Shown here: one piece after another, positions 19,820-31,059 of the stretch
How the letters are laid out: every line of letters starts with the position of its first letter
Position numbering within the stretch: the first letter of the stretch is position 1
NCBI GenBank assembly: GCA_040143965.1
Contig: JASJQH010006961.1
Span: forward strand, 1-32,133
Source of the DNA: Basidiobolus ranarum
Taxonomy: Eukaryota; Basidiobolomycota; Basidiobolomycetes; Basidiobolales
Length of the DNA stretch: 32,133 nucleotides
Direction: 5' to 3'
Program-made: the position numbers and the translations under genes
The notes under the pieces: generated by a model
Database searches by the model: none
What the model was told of the DNA's origin: nothing
The model's input: the letters and a program-made list of their open reading frames with translations, nothing else

Positions 19820-21574
19820 CTAAAGGGCAAAGCCTACACCAATCGCTTTGATTACACTGTATTCATAAATTGATTCAACACCTAAATCTTTTCCAAATCC
19901 ACTGCATTTCATACCACCGAATGGCATGAAATATGGGTTGAAATTGTAGGTATTGTGCCAGACTAAGCCAAATTGCATTTCACTATACATGCGTTCCGCA
20001 ATTTTTTGATCTTTAGTCCAGAATCCGCAACCTAGGCCGTATTCGGTATTATTGACTCCTTTCAGAACTTCGTCAAGGCTTTCGAATCTGTGGTTAAAAT
20101 GTGATGTTAGCGATGGAGCTTCTGTAGCTATTATACTACTGGCCAACTTACGGTTCCATAACACACAACACTGGCCCAAATATTTCTTCTTTGAAAAGTT
20201 TCGAGGTGTCAGGTACATTGATGAAGATGGTTGGAGGAATGAAAAATCCTTTCTTCTCAGGCACCTGCCCGCCAATCAAAGCCTCCAATTTTTCAACATT
20301 TACAGCGTGTTCAATGAAGCCTTTGACTTTCTCAAACTGTCTACGGAATGCCACTGGTCCGAGCTTGACGTCAGAGTCCTGGCAAGGATTGCCAAATTTA
20401 AGACTTGGCTCCTTGGCCTTAAGCTTTTCAAGGAAACTCTTATGGATAGATTTATGTAAATATAATCTAGTAGCAGCACAGCAATTCTGTCCCACAGTTG
20501 CGTAAGCTCCGTTCCAAACGTCATTCACAGCTTTATCAATATCTGCATCTTCAAAAACTACTAATGGCGATTTGCCACCTAGTTCAAGTTTAACTTTTTT
20601 AAGATTAGAATCCGAAGCTGCCTTCATGATCGCCCGTCCAGTGTTAGTTGAACCTGTGAAAGAAACCAAGCTAACCTACACACATTAGTTAGTAGCCATA
20701 ATGTTGCTATAAAGTCCGAGTAGTTACGCTTTACCTCTTCGTGCTTGGATAAAGCGTCACCGGCAATGGAACCCCAACCAGGGATAATATTAACTACACC
20801 TGGTGGGAATCCGGCTTCTTTTATCAATGCTCCGAGGTGTAGGCAACTAAGTGGTGCAATCTCAGAGGGTTTGAGAACGATACAATTTCCCGCCGCGAGA
20901 GCAGGTCCAAGTTTCCAAACAGCCATTAATAGAGGGTACTAAGCAAATATTGGTCAATTACAGTTTCATATTACTTTTGTGGGATTATAAACTTACGTTC
21001 CATGGAGTGATCAAACCAATAACACCAGCTGGATAGATACGAGTTTGTGCGCTAACCATATGGTCATCAAAGTTGGCAGGTGGGTATGTCTTGCCATAAA
21101 TCTTATCAGTATAGCCTAATAATCATCATTAAAACCAGTCAATCATAATCAGATTCATTACTTCATACCTGCGTAAAAACGGAAACATCTAGCAGCTTCT
21201 TCTACGTCTTCTCTAGCTTCACTCTGGTGTTTACCTACGTTGAATGTTTCAAACTGCGCTAGGATTTCGGTATCTCTTTCGATCAAATCAGCCAACTTGA
21301 GCATCAATTTACAGCGCTCCTCTCCGCCTATACTCTTCCAACCATTTTTGTAAAATGCTTGCTTAGCAGCTTGAACAGCTGTATTTACATCTTCGGGAGA
21401 GGCGGCGGCAACCTTGGCAAGAAGAGTTTCATCAGAAGGGTTAATGACTGCGATAAGTGGATTATCCGATGATGGCTCTTCTGATGCCTCGGAAGATTGC
21501 TTCACTGAGTCAACAAATTCATTGTTGATGAAGAGCTGTGTATACTTGATATCAAGGGAAGAGGTGCCTGGCAT
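19820..21574 (-). CDS. Aldehyde dehydrogenase, NAD(P)+-dependent
   Basis: Oxidises aldehydes to acids, probably in the cytosol (no evident targeting peptide). Exons: 21169-21574, 20997-21115, 20735-20938, 20152-20675, 19820-20087 (506 aa, the usual family length). Key residues are intact: Asn175 of PWNYPLLM, the cofactor-site KPSE (199-201), the GSTNTG nucleotide-binding loop (251-256), general base Glu274 in LELGGKSP, nucleophile Cys308 in GQNCCAATR, and EIFGPV. The C-terminal [15 protein letters not shown] is present. The substrate cannot be told. A bZIP-like site and a TATA element lie upstream, suggesting stress-responsive transcription. It is divergent from the p47/Shp1 gene. Confidence 0.93.
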
Positions 21575-22298
21575 TTTGGGAATTAGGTTACGAAGCTTAA
21601 GACGTTTTGTTCAATATATATAGCTACCACACATCCTAATTGGAGATTATTGACGTGAGTCAGTCAAATCTTGATTGGTGTAGATCGAGATTTCAAATGC
21701 TCACGACAATATTCGTCATTCTACTTGTTCATTAAATGGGTTTGTACTATCTTTACATTCTAATCTTGTCCTCAGTAAGAACCGCCTAGGAATTCTCAAC
21801 ATGGAGGTGTAATCTTGCGTAGTTCCCAGCAATAGTTACTAGATGTATTTGCTGGTGTATGGGAACATGATGAGTCGAATCACCTGACCAGAGCCAAGCC
21901 ACAAGGGATGACGAAGTAACTCAACTTTAAATTCGCTTATATATGCAGCTATATATCATTGATGAGCTGGACGTCGAGAGTAGGTTGTGAACTGAAATCT
22001 GTATAAATTAACTAATTTTTTACGTTAAATTGGACAGTGAGTTTAATGGTCTTATTACATTTCTTGAATTGGATTTGTCACTCTAATCCTTAAATGTAAA
22101 TAGCAGCAAAGCGCAATCGCAATCCGTAGTGACGTAATAATAATAATGACCACTTTGTCAAGAAAAAATCGACCTGGTAAAAGTATCTTAACCTTCTTCT
22201 ACCGACTCCAACAAGTATTTTATCTTTTAACCATTTTTATAGTTGTATTACTCTTTTCTCTGACACCCTAAATATAACCTTATAACTGTACACTAATA
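21575..22298. promoter_or_regulatory. Divergent promoter between aldehyde dehydrogenase and p47/Shp1
   Basis: 724 bp without a gene. The ALDH side has a TATATATA stretch (21615-21622) and a composite TGACGTGAGTCA (21651-21662). The p47 side has an ATF/CREB-like TGACGTAA (22130-22137), about 165 bp upstream of its ATG. Confidence 0.45.
21651..21662. promoter_or_regulatory. Composite CRE/AP-1-type bZIP site
   Basis: TGACGTGAGTCA overlaps a CRE-like TGACGTG with a full AP-1/Gcn4-type TGAGTCA, 77 bp upstream of the ALDH ATG. Yap1- and Gcn4-family bZIP proteins bind such sites in fungi. Use here is inference. Confidence 0.4.
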
Positions 22299-23426
22299 AT
22301 GGCCGATCACGATCAACTTATTGCTCAATTTAATGGCATCACAGGTTGCGATGTTCAAAAAGCAAAATTCTTCCTCGAAGCCAATAACTGGGATGTTAAT
22401 GTAGCAGTCAGTAACTTTTTTGAATCAGGAGAAACAAACACACCCACTGATACTTCAGAGTCTTCACAACCACAATCACAACGTGCTGCTACTACTTCAA
22501 GACCTTCTAGAGCTACTGGTATTGCTACTTTTCATGATCTAGAAAATGAAGGATCTGATGAAGAAGAGCGTCAAAGTTATTTCACTGGTGGTGAAAAATC
22601 TGGTATGTTGGTACAGGATCCAACTGCTAAAAAAGATGCTTCAAATCCACTGGTTGAGGACATATTAAAAAAAGCAGCTGAAGGTGGTGAATCTTATCCT
22701 CCCTGGGAAGAAGAAGCCCCACAGAGTCAACCTAAATTCTTTACAGGAACTGGGCGTTCACTTGGTAATGAGGGCAGTGGCTCCTCTACCACTCAGCCCA
22801 CTGGCCCACAATCTGCCGAAGCTGCCACAGATAGTACCCCTGTAGTGCGAAACTTGACATTCTGGAGAAATGGGTTCAGCATCGATGATGAACCTCTCAG
22901 AAGTTATGAGGAGCCAGAGAATCAAGAATTTCTACAAGCTATAAACCGTGGCCAAGCACCTTTATCATTCTTGAATGTTCGACCTGGTCAACCAGTTGAT
23001 TTGCGTGTTGGTAAAAGATTAGATGAAGATTATGTTGCTCCACTTCAGGTGTTAAAGCCTTTCAGTGGTTCTGGGCAAAGGTTAGGCGGTGTTGCACCAT
23101 CCATTGGAGCGTCTAGAACCCCTGGAGCTTTTCCTGAATCAGATCAAATTCCAGCACAGATAGCGGAGGAGATAAAGGTTGATGAGAGTCAACCTGTGAC
23201 CTCCATTCAAATCCGTTTGGCTGATGGAAGTAGACTGGTTGGAAAGTTCAATCATAGCCACACAGTTGGAGACATTCGTCGCTTTATACATTCTTCCAGA
23301 CCTTCAGACATTGGTCGTGAGTATACTCTTCAAACCTCCTTCCCTGTTCAGCGCCTTACTGATGATTCGGCTACTTTGCAACAAGCTTCACTACTCAACT
23401 CTGTTGTCATACAACGTTATGCCTAA
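22299..23426 (+). CDS. SHP1: p47/Shp1-type Cdc48 cofactor (UBA-SEP-UBX)
   Basis: 375 aa, intronless. It recruits the AAA ATPase Cdc48/p97 to ubiquitinated substrates and to membrane fusion, and regulates protein phosphatase 1 in yeast. Domain order is complete: UBA (about 3-43, LIAQFNGITGCDVQKAKFFL), an acidic linker with SDEEER, SEP (about 182-246, NLTFWRNGFSIDDEPLRSY), and UBX (about 299-374, SIQIRLADGSRLVGKFNHSH, with the FP turn in TSFPVQRL). Two SHP boxes that bind the Cdc48 N domain are visible: FFTGTGRSLG (147-156) and FSGSGQRLGG (255-264). The intronless structure is notable beside its many-intron neighbours. Confidence 0.95.
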   Translation: MADHDQLIAQFNGITGCDVQKAKFFLEANNWDVNVAVSNFFESGETNTPTDTSESSQPQSQRAATTSRPSRATGIATFHDLENEGSDEEERQSYFTGGEKSGMLVQDPTAKKDASNPLVEDILKKAAEGGESYPPWEEEAPQSQPKFFTGTGRSLGNEGSGSSTTQPTGPQSAEAATDSTPVVRNLTFWRNGFSIDDEPLRSYEEPENQEFLQAINRGQAPLSFLNVRPGQPVDLRVGKRLDEDYVAPLQVLKPFSGSGQRLGGVAPSIGASRTPGAFPESDQIPAQIAEEIKVDESQPVTSIQIRLADGSRLVGKFNHSHTVGDIRRFIHSSRPSDIGREYTLQTSFPVQRLTDDSATLQQASLLNSVVIQRYA

Positions 23427-24005
23427 ATCACCAGCACTTTACTCAATTTTTAAACAAAATAAACCCCATATTCACATTTATATTGACGTTGTGTTTGTTA
23501 GTGCAATGTGTGATATTACTCACAAAGTAGTCTAACTGGGGGAATAACTGATTTATGCGCTTGGAATGCTGGCGACTCTTCAGGTGATTTCCGTAATGCT
23601 GCACAAAAATATGCCATACTCTTTATTCGGGATATTTTAATATCAATCTCGATCAATGATGAGAAGTTGGAAAAGCAATGCATGACATTCAATCATCATA
23701 TAAATTAGTCAATTTACCAAACCCAGTAACAATCTCGACCAACGCTTAGGGTTAGGATATACAGGCTTTCAAGAATTCTGAATATTGTGGACAACCATAG
23801 TGGCTATTATTTGAAACAACCAAACTAACTAAATAAGACAGCTCTTTCTAGTTTTTTGACTTTACTTAGTCTACAATACAACTACTCTTAATAACATCTA
23901 GTACGTAAGTTTCCAACGTTAAATAGTACATTCAACGTTTGGTACTAGGTTTTTAGCTGATCTTCTCAACTGAATACGCTCATAGCTTCTCTTGGTCCTT
24001 TAACG
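23427..24005. other. Intergenic region between p47 and the PRRC2-like gene
   Basis: No gene is supported. AATAAA at about 23457 may end the p47 transcript. A telobox-like TTAGGGTTAGG lies at 23746-23756. Confidence 0.45.
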
Positions 24006-27000
24006 ATGCCTGGGGATTCTTCCTCACCTTCCCCGAGATTGGTTTCATCAAGCGTCAACAACAATAAATCATATAGAAACTCTATGCAAAAGTCATTCGC
24101 CGGTATGTTCCTTGTTTACTTGGGCAAAATGGAGTTTCAATTTTGGGAAGTTTTGAATAGAAATTCACCAACTATATAATAAGCTAGATGAAATACTTTT
24201 TCAACTACTTCCCTTATTTCGATACTTTTTATGACTCCTTGGCATTATGTATTCCAAAGAGGCCTCCTTTCAACTTCAGGTACTAAATTTCAATCCCCTT
24301 GTTATACTCATCTTAGGTTCTCGTACCCAACAGAATAGAGCGCGACTTGAAACTTCGAAGATATCAGGTCCTAAACCATTAAACTTACCAAGTCTTCGTC
24401 GTGAGCACGCAACTACACCAACAGTTCTATCTGGCGGTTCTTGGCGGACGACAAGTAACGAGCATAATCGACAAGATTCTTCACATCGAACCTCACCTTC
24501 TTCTGATTCAAGACCAAGTGCTCCTGCGACAAATGTAAGGGCTTGGGCCAGTATAGTTCAGGTTCCATGCAGCTCAATCGCCGATGAGAATGCAACTCAA
24601 ACTACTACCCTTAAAACTGGTAATAGCCATTTCTTTTTAGTGGATATATTCAGGGTTGTTAACTAACTCAGTTTACTTGCATCTTGGTTAATTATAGGGA
24701 AATCAAATGAAAAGGTAGTTGCTTAAAAATTTGTCTATATTCATCTATAACTCGTCAATGGGCACTCTTGTTTGAATCTTTGTCCTTATAGCATCTTTAA
24801 ACTAACAACACCCTTGGAACTTTTTCCATGTTGATCTAAATAGAGAGAAAACTTGTTCAAAACCGAAGATGGAGATGAAGATAAGACCGAAGAAAGAAAT
24901 TGGGATGAGGTGAAGTTTGCTCGCTTATACTGGATTGAAGAGTACATCTATCTAACACTTATTCTCAAATTAGATGTCGGACGAAAGTATTGACTTTTCG
25001 GTGGATGTTTTAGAATTTGCTGACGGTGCAGTAAAGATTGATAAGAAGGAAGATGCCAAACCATCTAAAAGTTCACTTGATCCATGGGGGAAGCCGCCCA
25101 GTTTCAATCACCCTTCTAAACATGATGATAACGAGAGCAAAGCTATTTTATCTTCAAGCACATCAACACCATTAGCTCCAAAATCCGATCCTAAACTATC
25201 TCCACCAAAGACCCCCGTTTCACACGACTCTTTCCCATCAATTCCTACTAATATTGGCCTAGAAGAGGACTCGAAAGAAACTGAGGCTCAGAAAGGAATC
25301 AAAAATACCTCCAATAATAAGGATGATGCTCACACTGATTCTGCATTGACAGCAGGCCTTGAAAGCATTGCACTATCCAATGGAGCTATCTCAACTGATG
25401 CTGAGAATATAACAAAGAATGACTGGCTTGAGCAAGTCGTTGATGGAGAGGATGTGAAAAGAAATCCACCCAAAGAGCTTTCATGGCGGCGGAAGGTCTC
25501 GGCAGATAAATGTTCGGTGACATCTGATAAGTTTGAGAATCAATATCCTCATCGTTCAATCAATACACCTGATCATCATTCAGGCTTAGATTGGAGATCC
25601 TCATATGTAAATGGAAAGCCTCGAGCTACCGGTCAGAATCCTCGAAACCAAGATGATTTCGAGAAACCAGAACTTGACTCTAAGCGAGACGACAGATGGA
25701 TACAACAGCCAGAGGAGAGTTTATTGTATGATCAAGATCAAGATAGACAGGAAAACTGCGAGCCAAGGGATCGAATGAAGTATTTCCAAGGCGAGAATCG
25801 TCGTACACCAAGGTTCAACTCAACGTTTGAGAAAGTACCGGAAAAGAAGGGCCCTAGTATATCTGATATTGATAAAATCATGTCTTCTATCAAACGCGAA
25901 TTGTCATCGAAAGGTACTTCTATTGAGGAGATGAAGAGCAATGTTGCTCGTGGACCAAATCATCCCAGTGAAGTCGTACTTGCGCCAAACGAAAAGGAGA
26001 AAAACATCAAAACCATGGATAGAGGAGAGAATTCTGGCCAAGAGTTGGTCGAAAAAAAGGAAGAACCATCTGATGGCACAGAGCATCCGCTTTCACAAGA
26101 AAGTCCTAAATCTGAACTTGTCAATGATCCCTCCTACTCAAGTCCTATAGCTTCCGAGAAATCACCCTCAGTATCTTTCTCGTCGACTTCTGAGTTGACG
26201 AGCATGGAGAAAAGCAACCCAAGATACACAACCAGTTCAAGACGTAACAGGCAGGGCTCATCTGAATTTTCCCAAGATCATCGTCGTAGTTGGGATTCAG
26301 ACAAAAAGACCTCAAAGTCCTCCGCGGAAGACACGTCGAACACAGAGCACTCCCTTCATTCACAGGATAAATTTAATACTGTTTCAAAGCCCGATGGTTC
26401 GTCTGGGCCTGTTTTTACCGGCAGTAGTCGATCCCGGAACGAAACCTCCTTCTTTTCAGGGAAACACAGTGTAGATGGAGCTACTAACGACCAATTGGGC
26501 ATAAATTCAATAGACGAGCCTATAGACCCTTCCCTTTCTCACCGTAAAGATACCGCGAAGAATTGGATAGGAAAAGAGAGGAAACTCCAATTTTACTCCA
26601 ACCGGTCGGATTCCGCAATTGAGATCGATCATAGTGCTCCGTTTACTTTTGGGAAGAAATATTTGTTTTCAAGCTCACAAGATGAAGAGGTGCTGGGCGG
26701 AAAGAGCAAAGGTTAGTACAAGTGTGGCTAACATAATCTGCCAGTAAGTTGAAATACTTATCATACATGTAGTTTCCAAGCCCAGTCCAATTGGCGAGAA
26801 AAGAGGGATACTCTCGTTCGGAATGAACCTTTCCGGCAGTGATAGTCGTCCGGAGGGTATTTATATGATATACTTTAGTTTCAAGCGGAATCCTCTCCTA
26901 AAGCAATTTACTTCTAACGAATTAGAGAATTTCCGAAACCTCGGAAGGCCCTCCATCGAGTTCTTGGGAAGCCCCGAAGACAAACAGTCATCTAAAGGTT

Positions 27001-28649
27001 GGTTGCTTCTCAGTTAAATTCTATTAGTTTGCCCTTCTAGTTGTTTCAAGACTTATCTGGTTCGAATGCTATTTCATCAGTTGCTGAATGTGATAGCCTA
27101 GATTACACGCAGTTTGGTAGATACATGACATTTGATTGCTCAATTTGATCATCATATTTATTACTTTTTTTAAGCCACCTCGGGACTTAGGAAGGATAGT
27201 GCATTAAACCAATCATGTAATGTATTTCCCAAAGAGTTCGAATCAATTGCTGGTAAAATGGGAAGCGTCGGATTCATGGTTGCCAGTGAAATAATCTCAG
27301 ATGACGAAAACCATTCCAAGGCTCTTGATGACACAAAAGACCGCAACCACTCAAAAGACAAACAGAAGACGACATCGCCATCCAAATCCGAGGTACGTTC
27401 AAGTAGACTGATGCTATAATTTGGATTTTAATCAATTTGTTTGCTCTAGAGTGCTTCGATTCGATCCAATAACGGAACTTCTGAGTCTCGCATCTCCAAT
27501 TGGTCTCGTTCGTCCAAAAATAATGGCAGAAAAGCGCACGATAACGTTCCGTTACAAGCAAAGAATAAAGATGCTTGGACAAACGAAAAGCCTATTTCAT
27601 CGGATAACCCTGTGAGTCAAGATATCCTCGAAACTAGTCCATCTGGAGCTGGTACTTCAAACATTTCGAAACCAACATCTCCTCTCAAGAATCGTGGTAA
27701 ATCAGACATTTTCAATCGTACTACAGTGTCTACAGCCAAAGAATCACAGTATTTAACTAACTCTTCTAATTTCAAAGATCTAGGATTCAATGCTTTTTCG
27801 AAGCCTCTAGCTGGAAAATCGAATTTCATGTACACACCTCTTCCTCAAGAGATGGGCTCCCCAACACTTTGGGTAAAGCCACATCCAGGCCTCAGAATGG
27901 CCCAAGGAGAGCCAGGTGCCATCGGAATATCGCAAGTCCCTATGCTCCCTCCCCTAATGGATCCTTCACAAGCTATCCCTCCTAGATCACCTCAGCAACC
28001 AGTAAATACACAATATGTCCAATTCGTGCCTTTAGCTATGCCACCCCACCAATTTATGCCGCCTTATGGAAACATGCCTCTTGCACCATATCCACAAATG
28101 AGCATGGGCATGGACGAAATGAGCCAAGCTGGGTGGGTTATGCAGCCAGTCCCTTCAGCTCCCATGAACCAATATCATTCCATGCCCAACAATTCTAGTT
28201 ACCAATACACGCTGCAGAACAAGAGGGGACACCACCATCAGCACCATGAAAGGTCACCACAACAATCCTTTCAACGGACTCCACCATACCAAAACCAACA
28301 TCGACCACCCAACCAAAATTATTCCTATCCTCAACAGCCGCCTTACTCCTCGAAACTTCCGGACTCCATCAACACCACAGCTTCGCCTCGTTTGCCGAAT
28401 TCCAACGTTCCTCCTCATTTCCAGCGTCAAAACAATCTCATGTCCTCCAATGCTCCTCCAAACTATCACATGTATAAGAACGAGATCGATGGCATTCAAA
28501 GAAATTTGAATCCAAATCATTCACGTCCAATAAATCAGCGAGGTCGTGGAGGTGGAGGGTGGTCTGGGGTGAATCAGCGACCAAGCAATCCTAATTACCC
28601 GGCAGGCTTTGTTCCTAATCCACGGGGAAACAGTCGCAATATGTACTAA
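24006..28649 (+). CDS. Large disordered protein with PRRC2/BAT2-type N-terminus, probably RNA-associated
   Basis: Proposed exons: 24006-24102, 24317-24619, 24698-24714, 24844-24909, 24974-26711, 26773-26997, 27175-27392, 27450-28649 (1287 aa, all phases agree). The N-terminal GPKPLNLPSLRREH...GGSW (about 50-75) matches the BAT2/PRRC2 N-terminal signature. An acidic WDEMSDESIDFSVDVLEFAD block follows near 158-178. The middle is Ser/Lys/Asp-rich and largely disordered. The C-terminal 250 residues are Pro/Gln/Met/Tyr-rich, and the last 40 contain an RGRGGGGW box typical of RNA-binding proteins. PRRC2 proteins act in translation initiation and stress granules; applying this to the fungal protein is inference. 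The 17-nt exon 3 and the 177-nt intron 6 are the weakest parts of the model. An alternative start in intron 1 (24247) is possible. Confidence 0.6.
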
Positions 28650-29439
28650 TTGAGGGAGTCCTTTTCGAGCAAAACAAATGCCACTTCTTGGCTACTCCGC
28701 CTGCAGACCTCTTCACAAATCACGCCGTTCTTCCTGGCTAATTCTACTATTTTGACTTACGAAAAGCTGTCTAGGTTTATGTTGTTCTTTCCTTAGTCTA
28801 AGTTTGCGTTTCTCCGCCGATTTTACTTTAGCTTTACAGTATTTTCTTGTATCTCTTTCAACATTATTCACTACATGTTACTCCACTTATAGTTAATCCA
28901 TCCATATCCACCTTTTTCACCCTTTTCTAGCTTCAATATATCCATTCCAACATCAGTTTCCCTTCTCTTCCGCTTCATATCATATGTATCTCCTGTCCAG
29001 AAAATCCACTAAAAACCATGAAGCCCTCACGTGATGCGTAAGGTAATGAGGATTGGGAAGTGAGAATCACAAACCAGATCACAAACCCGATCGAAAGCCA
29101 TTTTCCATAAGTGAAGATTGAAAATTCAAAAAGTTTCTTCCATAATTGTTGTACTTACCCCACTGATCGGTGACTGTTTGATCACAATTTGGAGAAACTA
29201 AGCTAGCCAATTAAGATACAAAGGTAGTGGAGTTTGGTTCCATTAGGAATAATGAGGTGGATAGATGGATGAAGTAATCTTGAATGCCAATAATCGAACA
29301 ATTCTATTAATATCTGATAATGCCCAGGTGTTAGAATTCTATCGACTCCATTCTCTTCTCTTTTTCAACTTTCATTGTTTATCAAGTTGTCGCATATATC
29401 CTGAATTACAACGAGTTGCTTTCCCCGTAAGCAACAGTG
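28650..29439. other. Intergenic region, receptor promoter
   Basis: No gene is supported. The open frame at 29265-29492 overlaps the receptor start in another frame and has no domain. TCACGTGA lies at 29027-29034. Confidence 0.45.
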
Positions 29440-30826
29440 ATGAACAATGTTGTCCTCACTGCGACATCTTGGGATTACGATCCAGGTTATGATTTGAGGC
29501 TCCAAGAGGGAACTCATATAGTGGAAATCATCAATCTTTGCCTAAATTCTGCCTCTATTGTTTGTGGCTCTTTAGTACTAGTCATTTTTTTCCTACTACG
29601 CTTTTACGAACCCAAACTCATGGACCGTGTTTCGTTGCGACTCACCGCAGCGATATCTTTGGTTGACGTGTTAAGAGCAGCTGTATACATTGTCTTTACT
29701 TTCGTTTCTTCGGCCGGACCAGCCTGCAGGTTCTCAGCATGGTACTTTTTTATATACGTGGTTTACAACGGTTATCTAGAAGAGGAAAATTGACCAGTTT
29801 TTGTATTGTTTTGTTTAGGGCCATAATTTTTCTCACTAATTGTTACATATTTCTGACGTGTATGATCGCGTTTAATTTACAATACGTCTTTTTGCACAAT
29901 CGACCTTATCAGCATCGTTTGGAAAAGAAATACTTTATAATATCTATGTTTCTCTCGCTAGCCACTACTCTACCCGCTTTGATATGTGATAGAGTTGGTT
30001 GGGATGACAATACTGGCGCATGCTGGTGGAAAAACTACTCTTCAGTAAGAACCAAAATATGGGAGTGGGGAAGCTTCTTGATATGGGTGATTGTTGGAAC
30101 AATATATTGCTTAGTGGTGATAATACTAGTAGTCATCAAGTTGGAGAAAAACAAAAGCCGACTGAAAATCTTGAATCAAGCCAGTCTTTTGGAAGAATTA
30201 CCAACTACTAGAGGAAAACGTATGGAATCCCATAGAACGGTGAACAAACTCGTTACACGGATAACCCTTTACATTTTAATTCCAATTCTCACTCAAGGTG
30301 GATTCATCTTGATGGAGATTTGGTTACAATTTAAACATCAGATGAACCCTGGTATAAACTACTGGTCGGTCATAGGAACCGATTTGTCTGGTTAGCATCT
30401 ACTTGTTTCTCTTGCATCTTCACTTGTGATGATTCTTATTCTTTGGTTGCACTAGGTGTACTGAATCTCATTGCTTTCCTGTTAGATCCGGCTCTTCACA
30501 ATTCCATTAAGACTGTGCGAGAACAATTGATCTTACAATATGGCGCAATGGAAGAATACCCGTCATTTGTGGCTCACTTTCCATCTCGGTTGATTCATCC
30601 CGTAAACACTGATGATCGTAGGACGAAATTCATGCGTTGGTTTGTCCGTAAGTTTCTTGGTGTTAGCATAGAAGTAGAAGCAGTTTCTTCCTCGGAGTCA
30701 TTTTTTGAGTTAGCCAATTCCAATGATTTAAATCACCTCTCTATACCGAAAGTCTCGAACACAGAGGTAGAGGGAGACGAATATTCGATATATGAGGTGT
30801 GCTCGAAGCCAGATTCAGATCCTTAG
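29440..30826 (+). CDS. Seven-transmembrane G-protein-coupled receptor, fungal Git3/cAMP-receptor-like class
   Basis: Exons 29440-29741, 29819-30390, 30456-30826 give 414 aa. Seven hydrophobic helices are visible at about 27-55, 67-90, 99-126, 138-157, 181-208, 248-270 and 281-301. Cys96 before helix 3 and Cys169 in the second outer loop (GACWW) can form the class-typical disulfide. The LLDPA at the end of helix 7 is common in fungal Gpr1/Git3-like and Dictyostelium cAR-like receptors. The third inner loop (209-246) is basic and the acidic, Ser-rich tail (about 355-414) offers phosphorylation sites. The ligand is unknown (sugars or nutrients for Gpr1-like receptors). ATG 29440 is chosen because the frame continues smoothly into helix 1. 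The stop codon touches the GC-rich region described separately. Confidence 0.8.
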
Positions 30827-30892
30827 TTACCTTCAGTTATCACGCTAAAGTACCGGCATATTTGATCCTTACATGGATGCTTCATCATCATA

Positions 30893-31057
30893 GGGGGGGC
30901 CACCCTCAAGCGGGTGACTGAACCGGTGGCACCCCCTCCCCCACACTCCGGTAAACCGGGGGGGGTAACCAAGCCATACCGAAGGCCAAGGGGGCGACCA
31001 CGCAACCCCGCCCCCCCCCCCCTCCTTCGGGTAGCACCCGATTAACACCAGGTTACC
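30893..31057. repeat. GC-rich hairpin-bearing island, possible small mobile or structured element
   Basis: About 165 bp of strongly G/C-rich DNA with sharp edges in otherwise AT-rich surroundings. It has G and C homopolymers (G7 at 30893-30899, C12 at 31011-31022) and perfect short hairpins: CACCC/GGGTG (30901-30916), CCGGT/ACCGG (30948-30959) and CGGGT/ACCCG (31028-31040). An 8-bp direct repeat GTTACCTT occurs at 30826-30833 and 31052-31059 and could be a target-site duplication. I see no coding potential and no convincing terminal inverted repeats or Pol III boxes. The element type is unknown. Confidence 0.5.
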
Positions 31058-31059
31058 TT

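Noticed and set aside
27055-27068. tRNA B-box-like GGTTCGAATGC
   Set aside because: It is inside an intron of the PRRC2-like gene, with no cloverleaf or A box around it.
29265-29492. 75-codon frame before the receptor
   Set aside because: It overlaps the receptor's first exon in another frame and shows no domain; probably 5' leader.
30834-31051. hAT transposon: 8-bp flanking repeat and a CAG at the left inner edge
   Set aside because: The two inner ends are not inverted repeats of each other. Only the direct repeat stands, and it could be chance.
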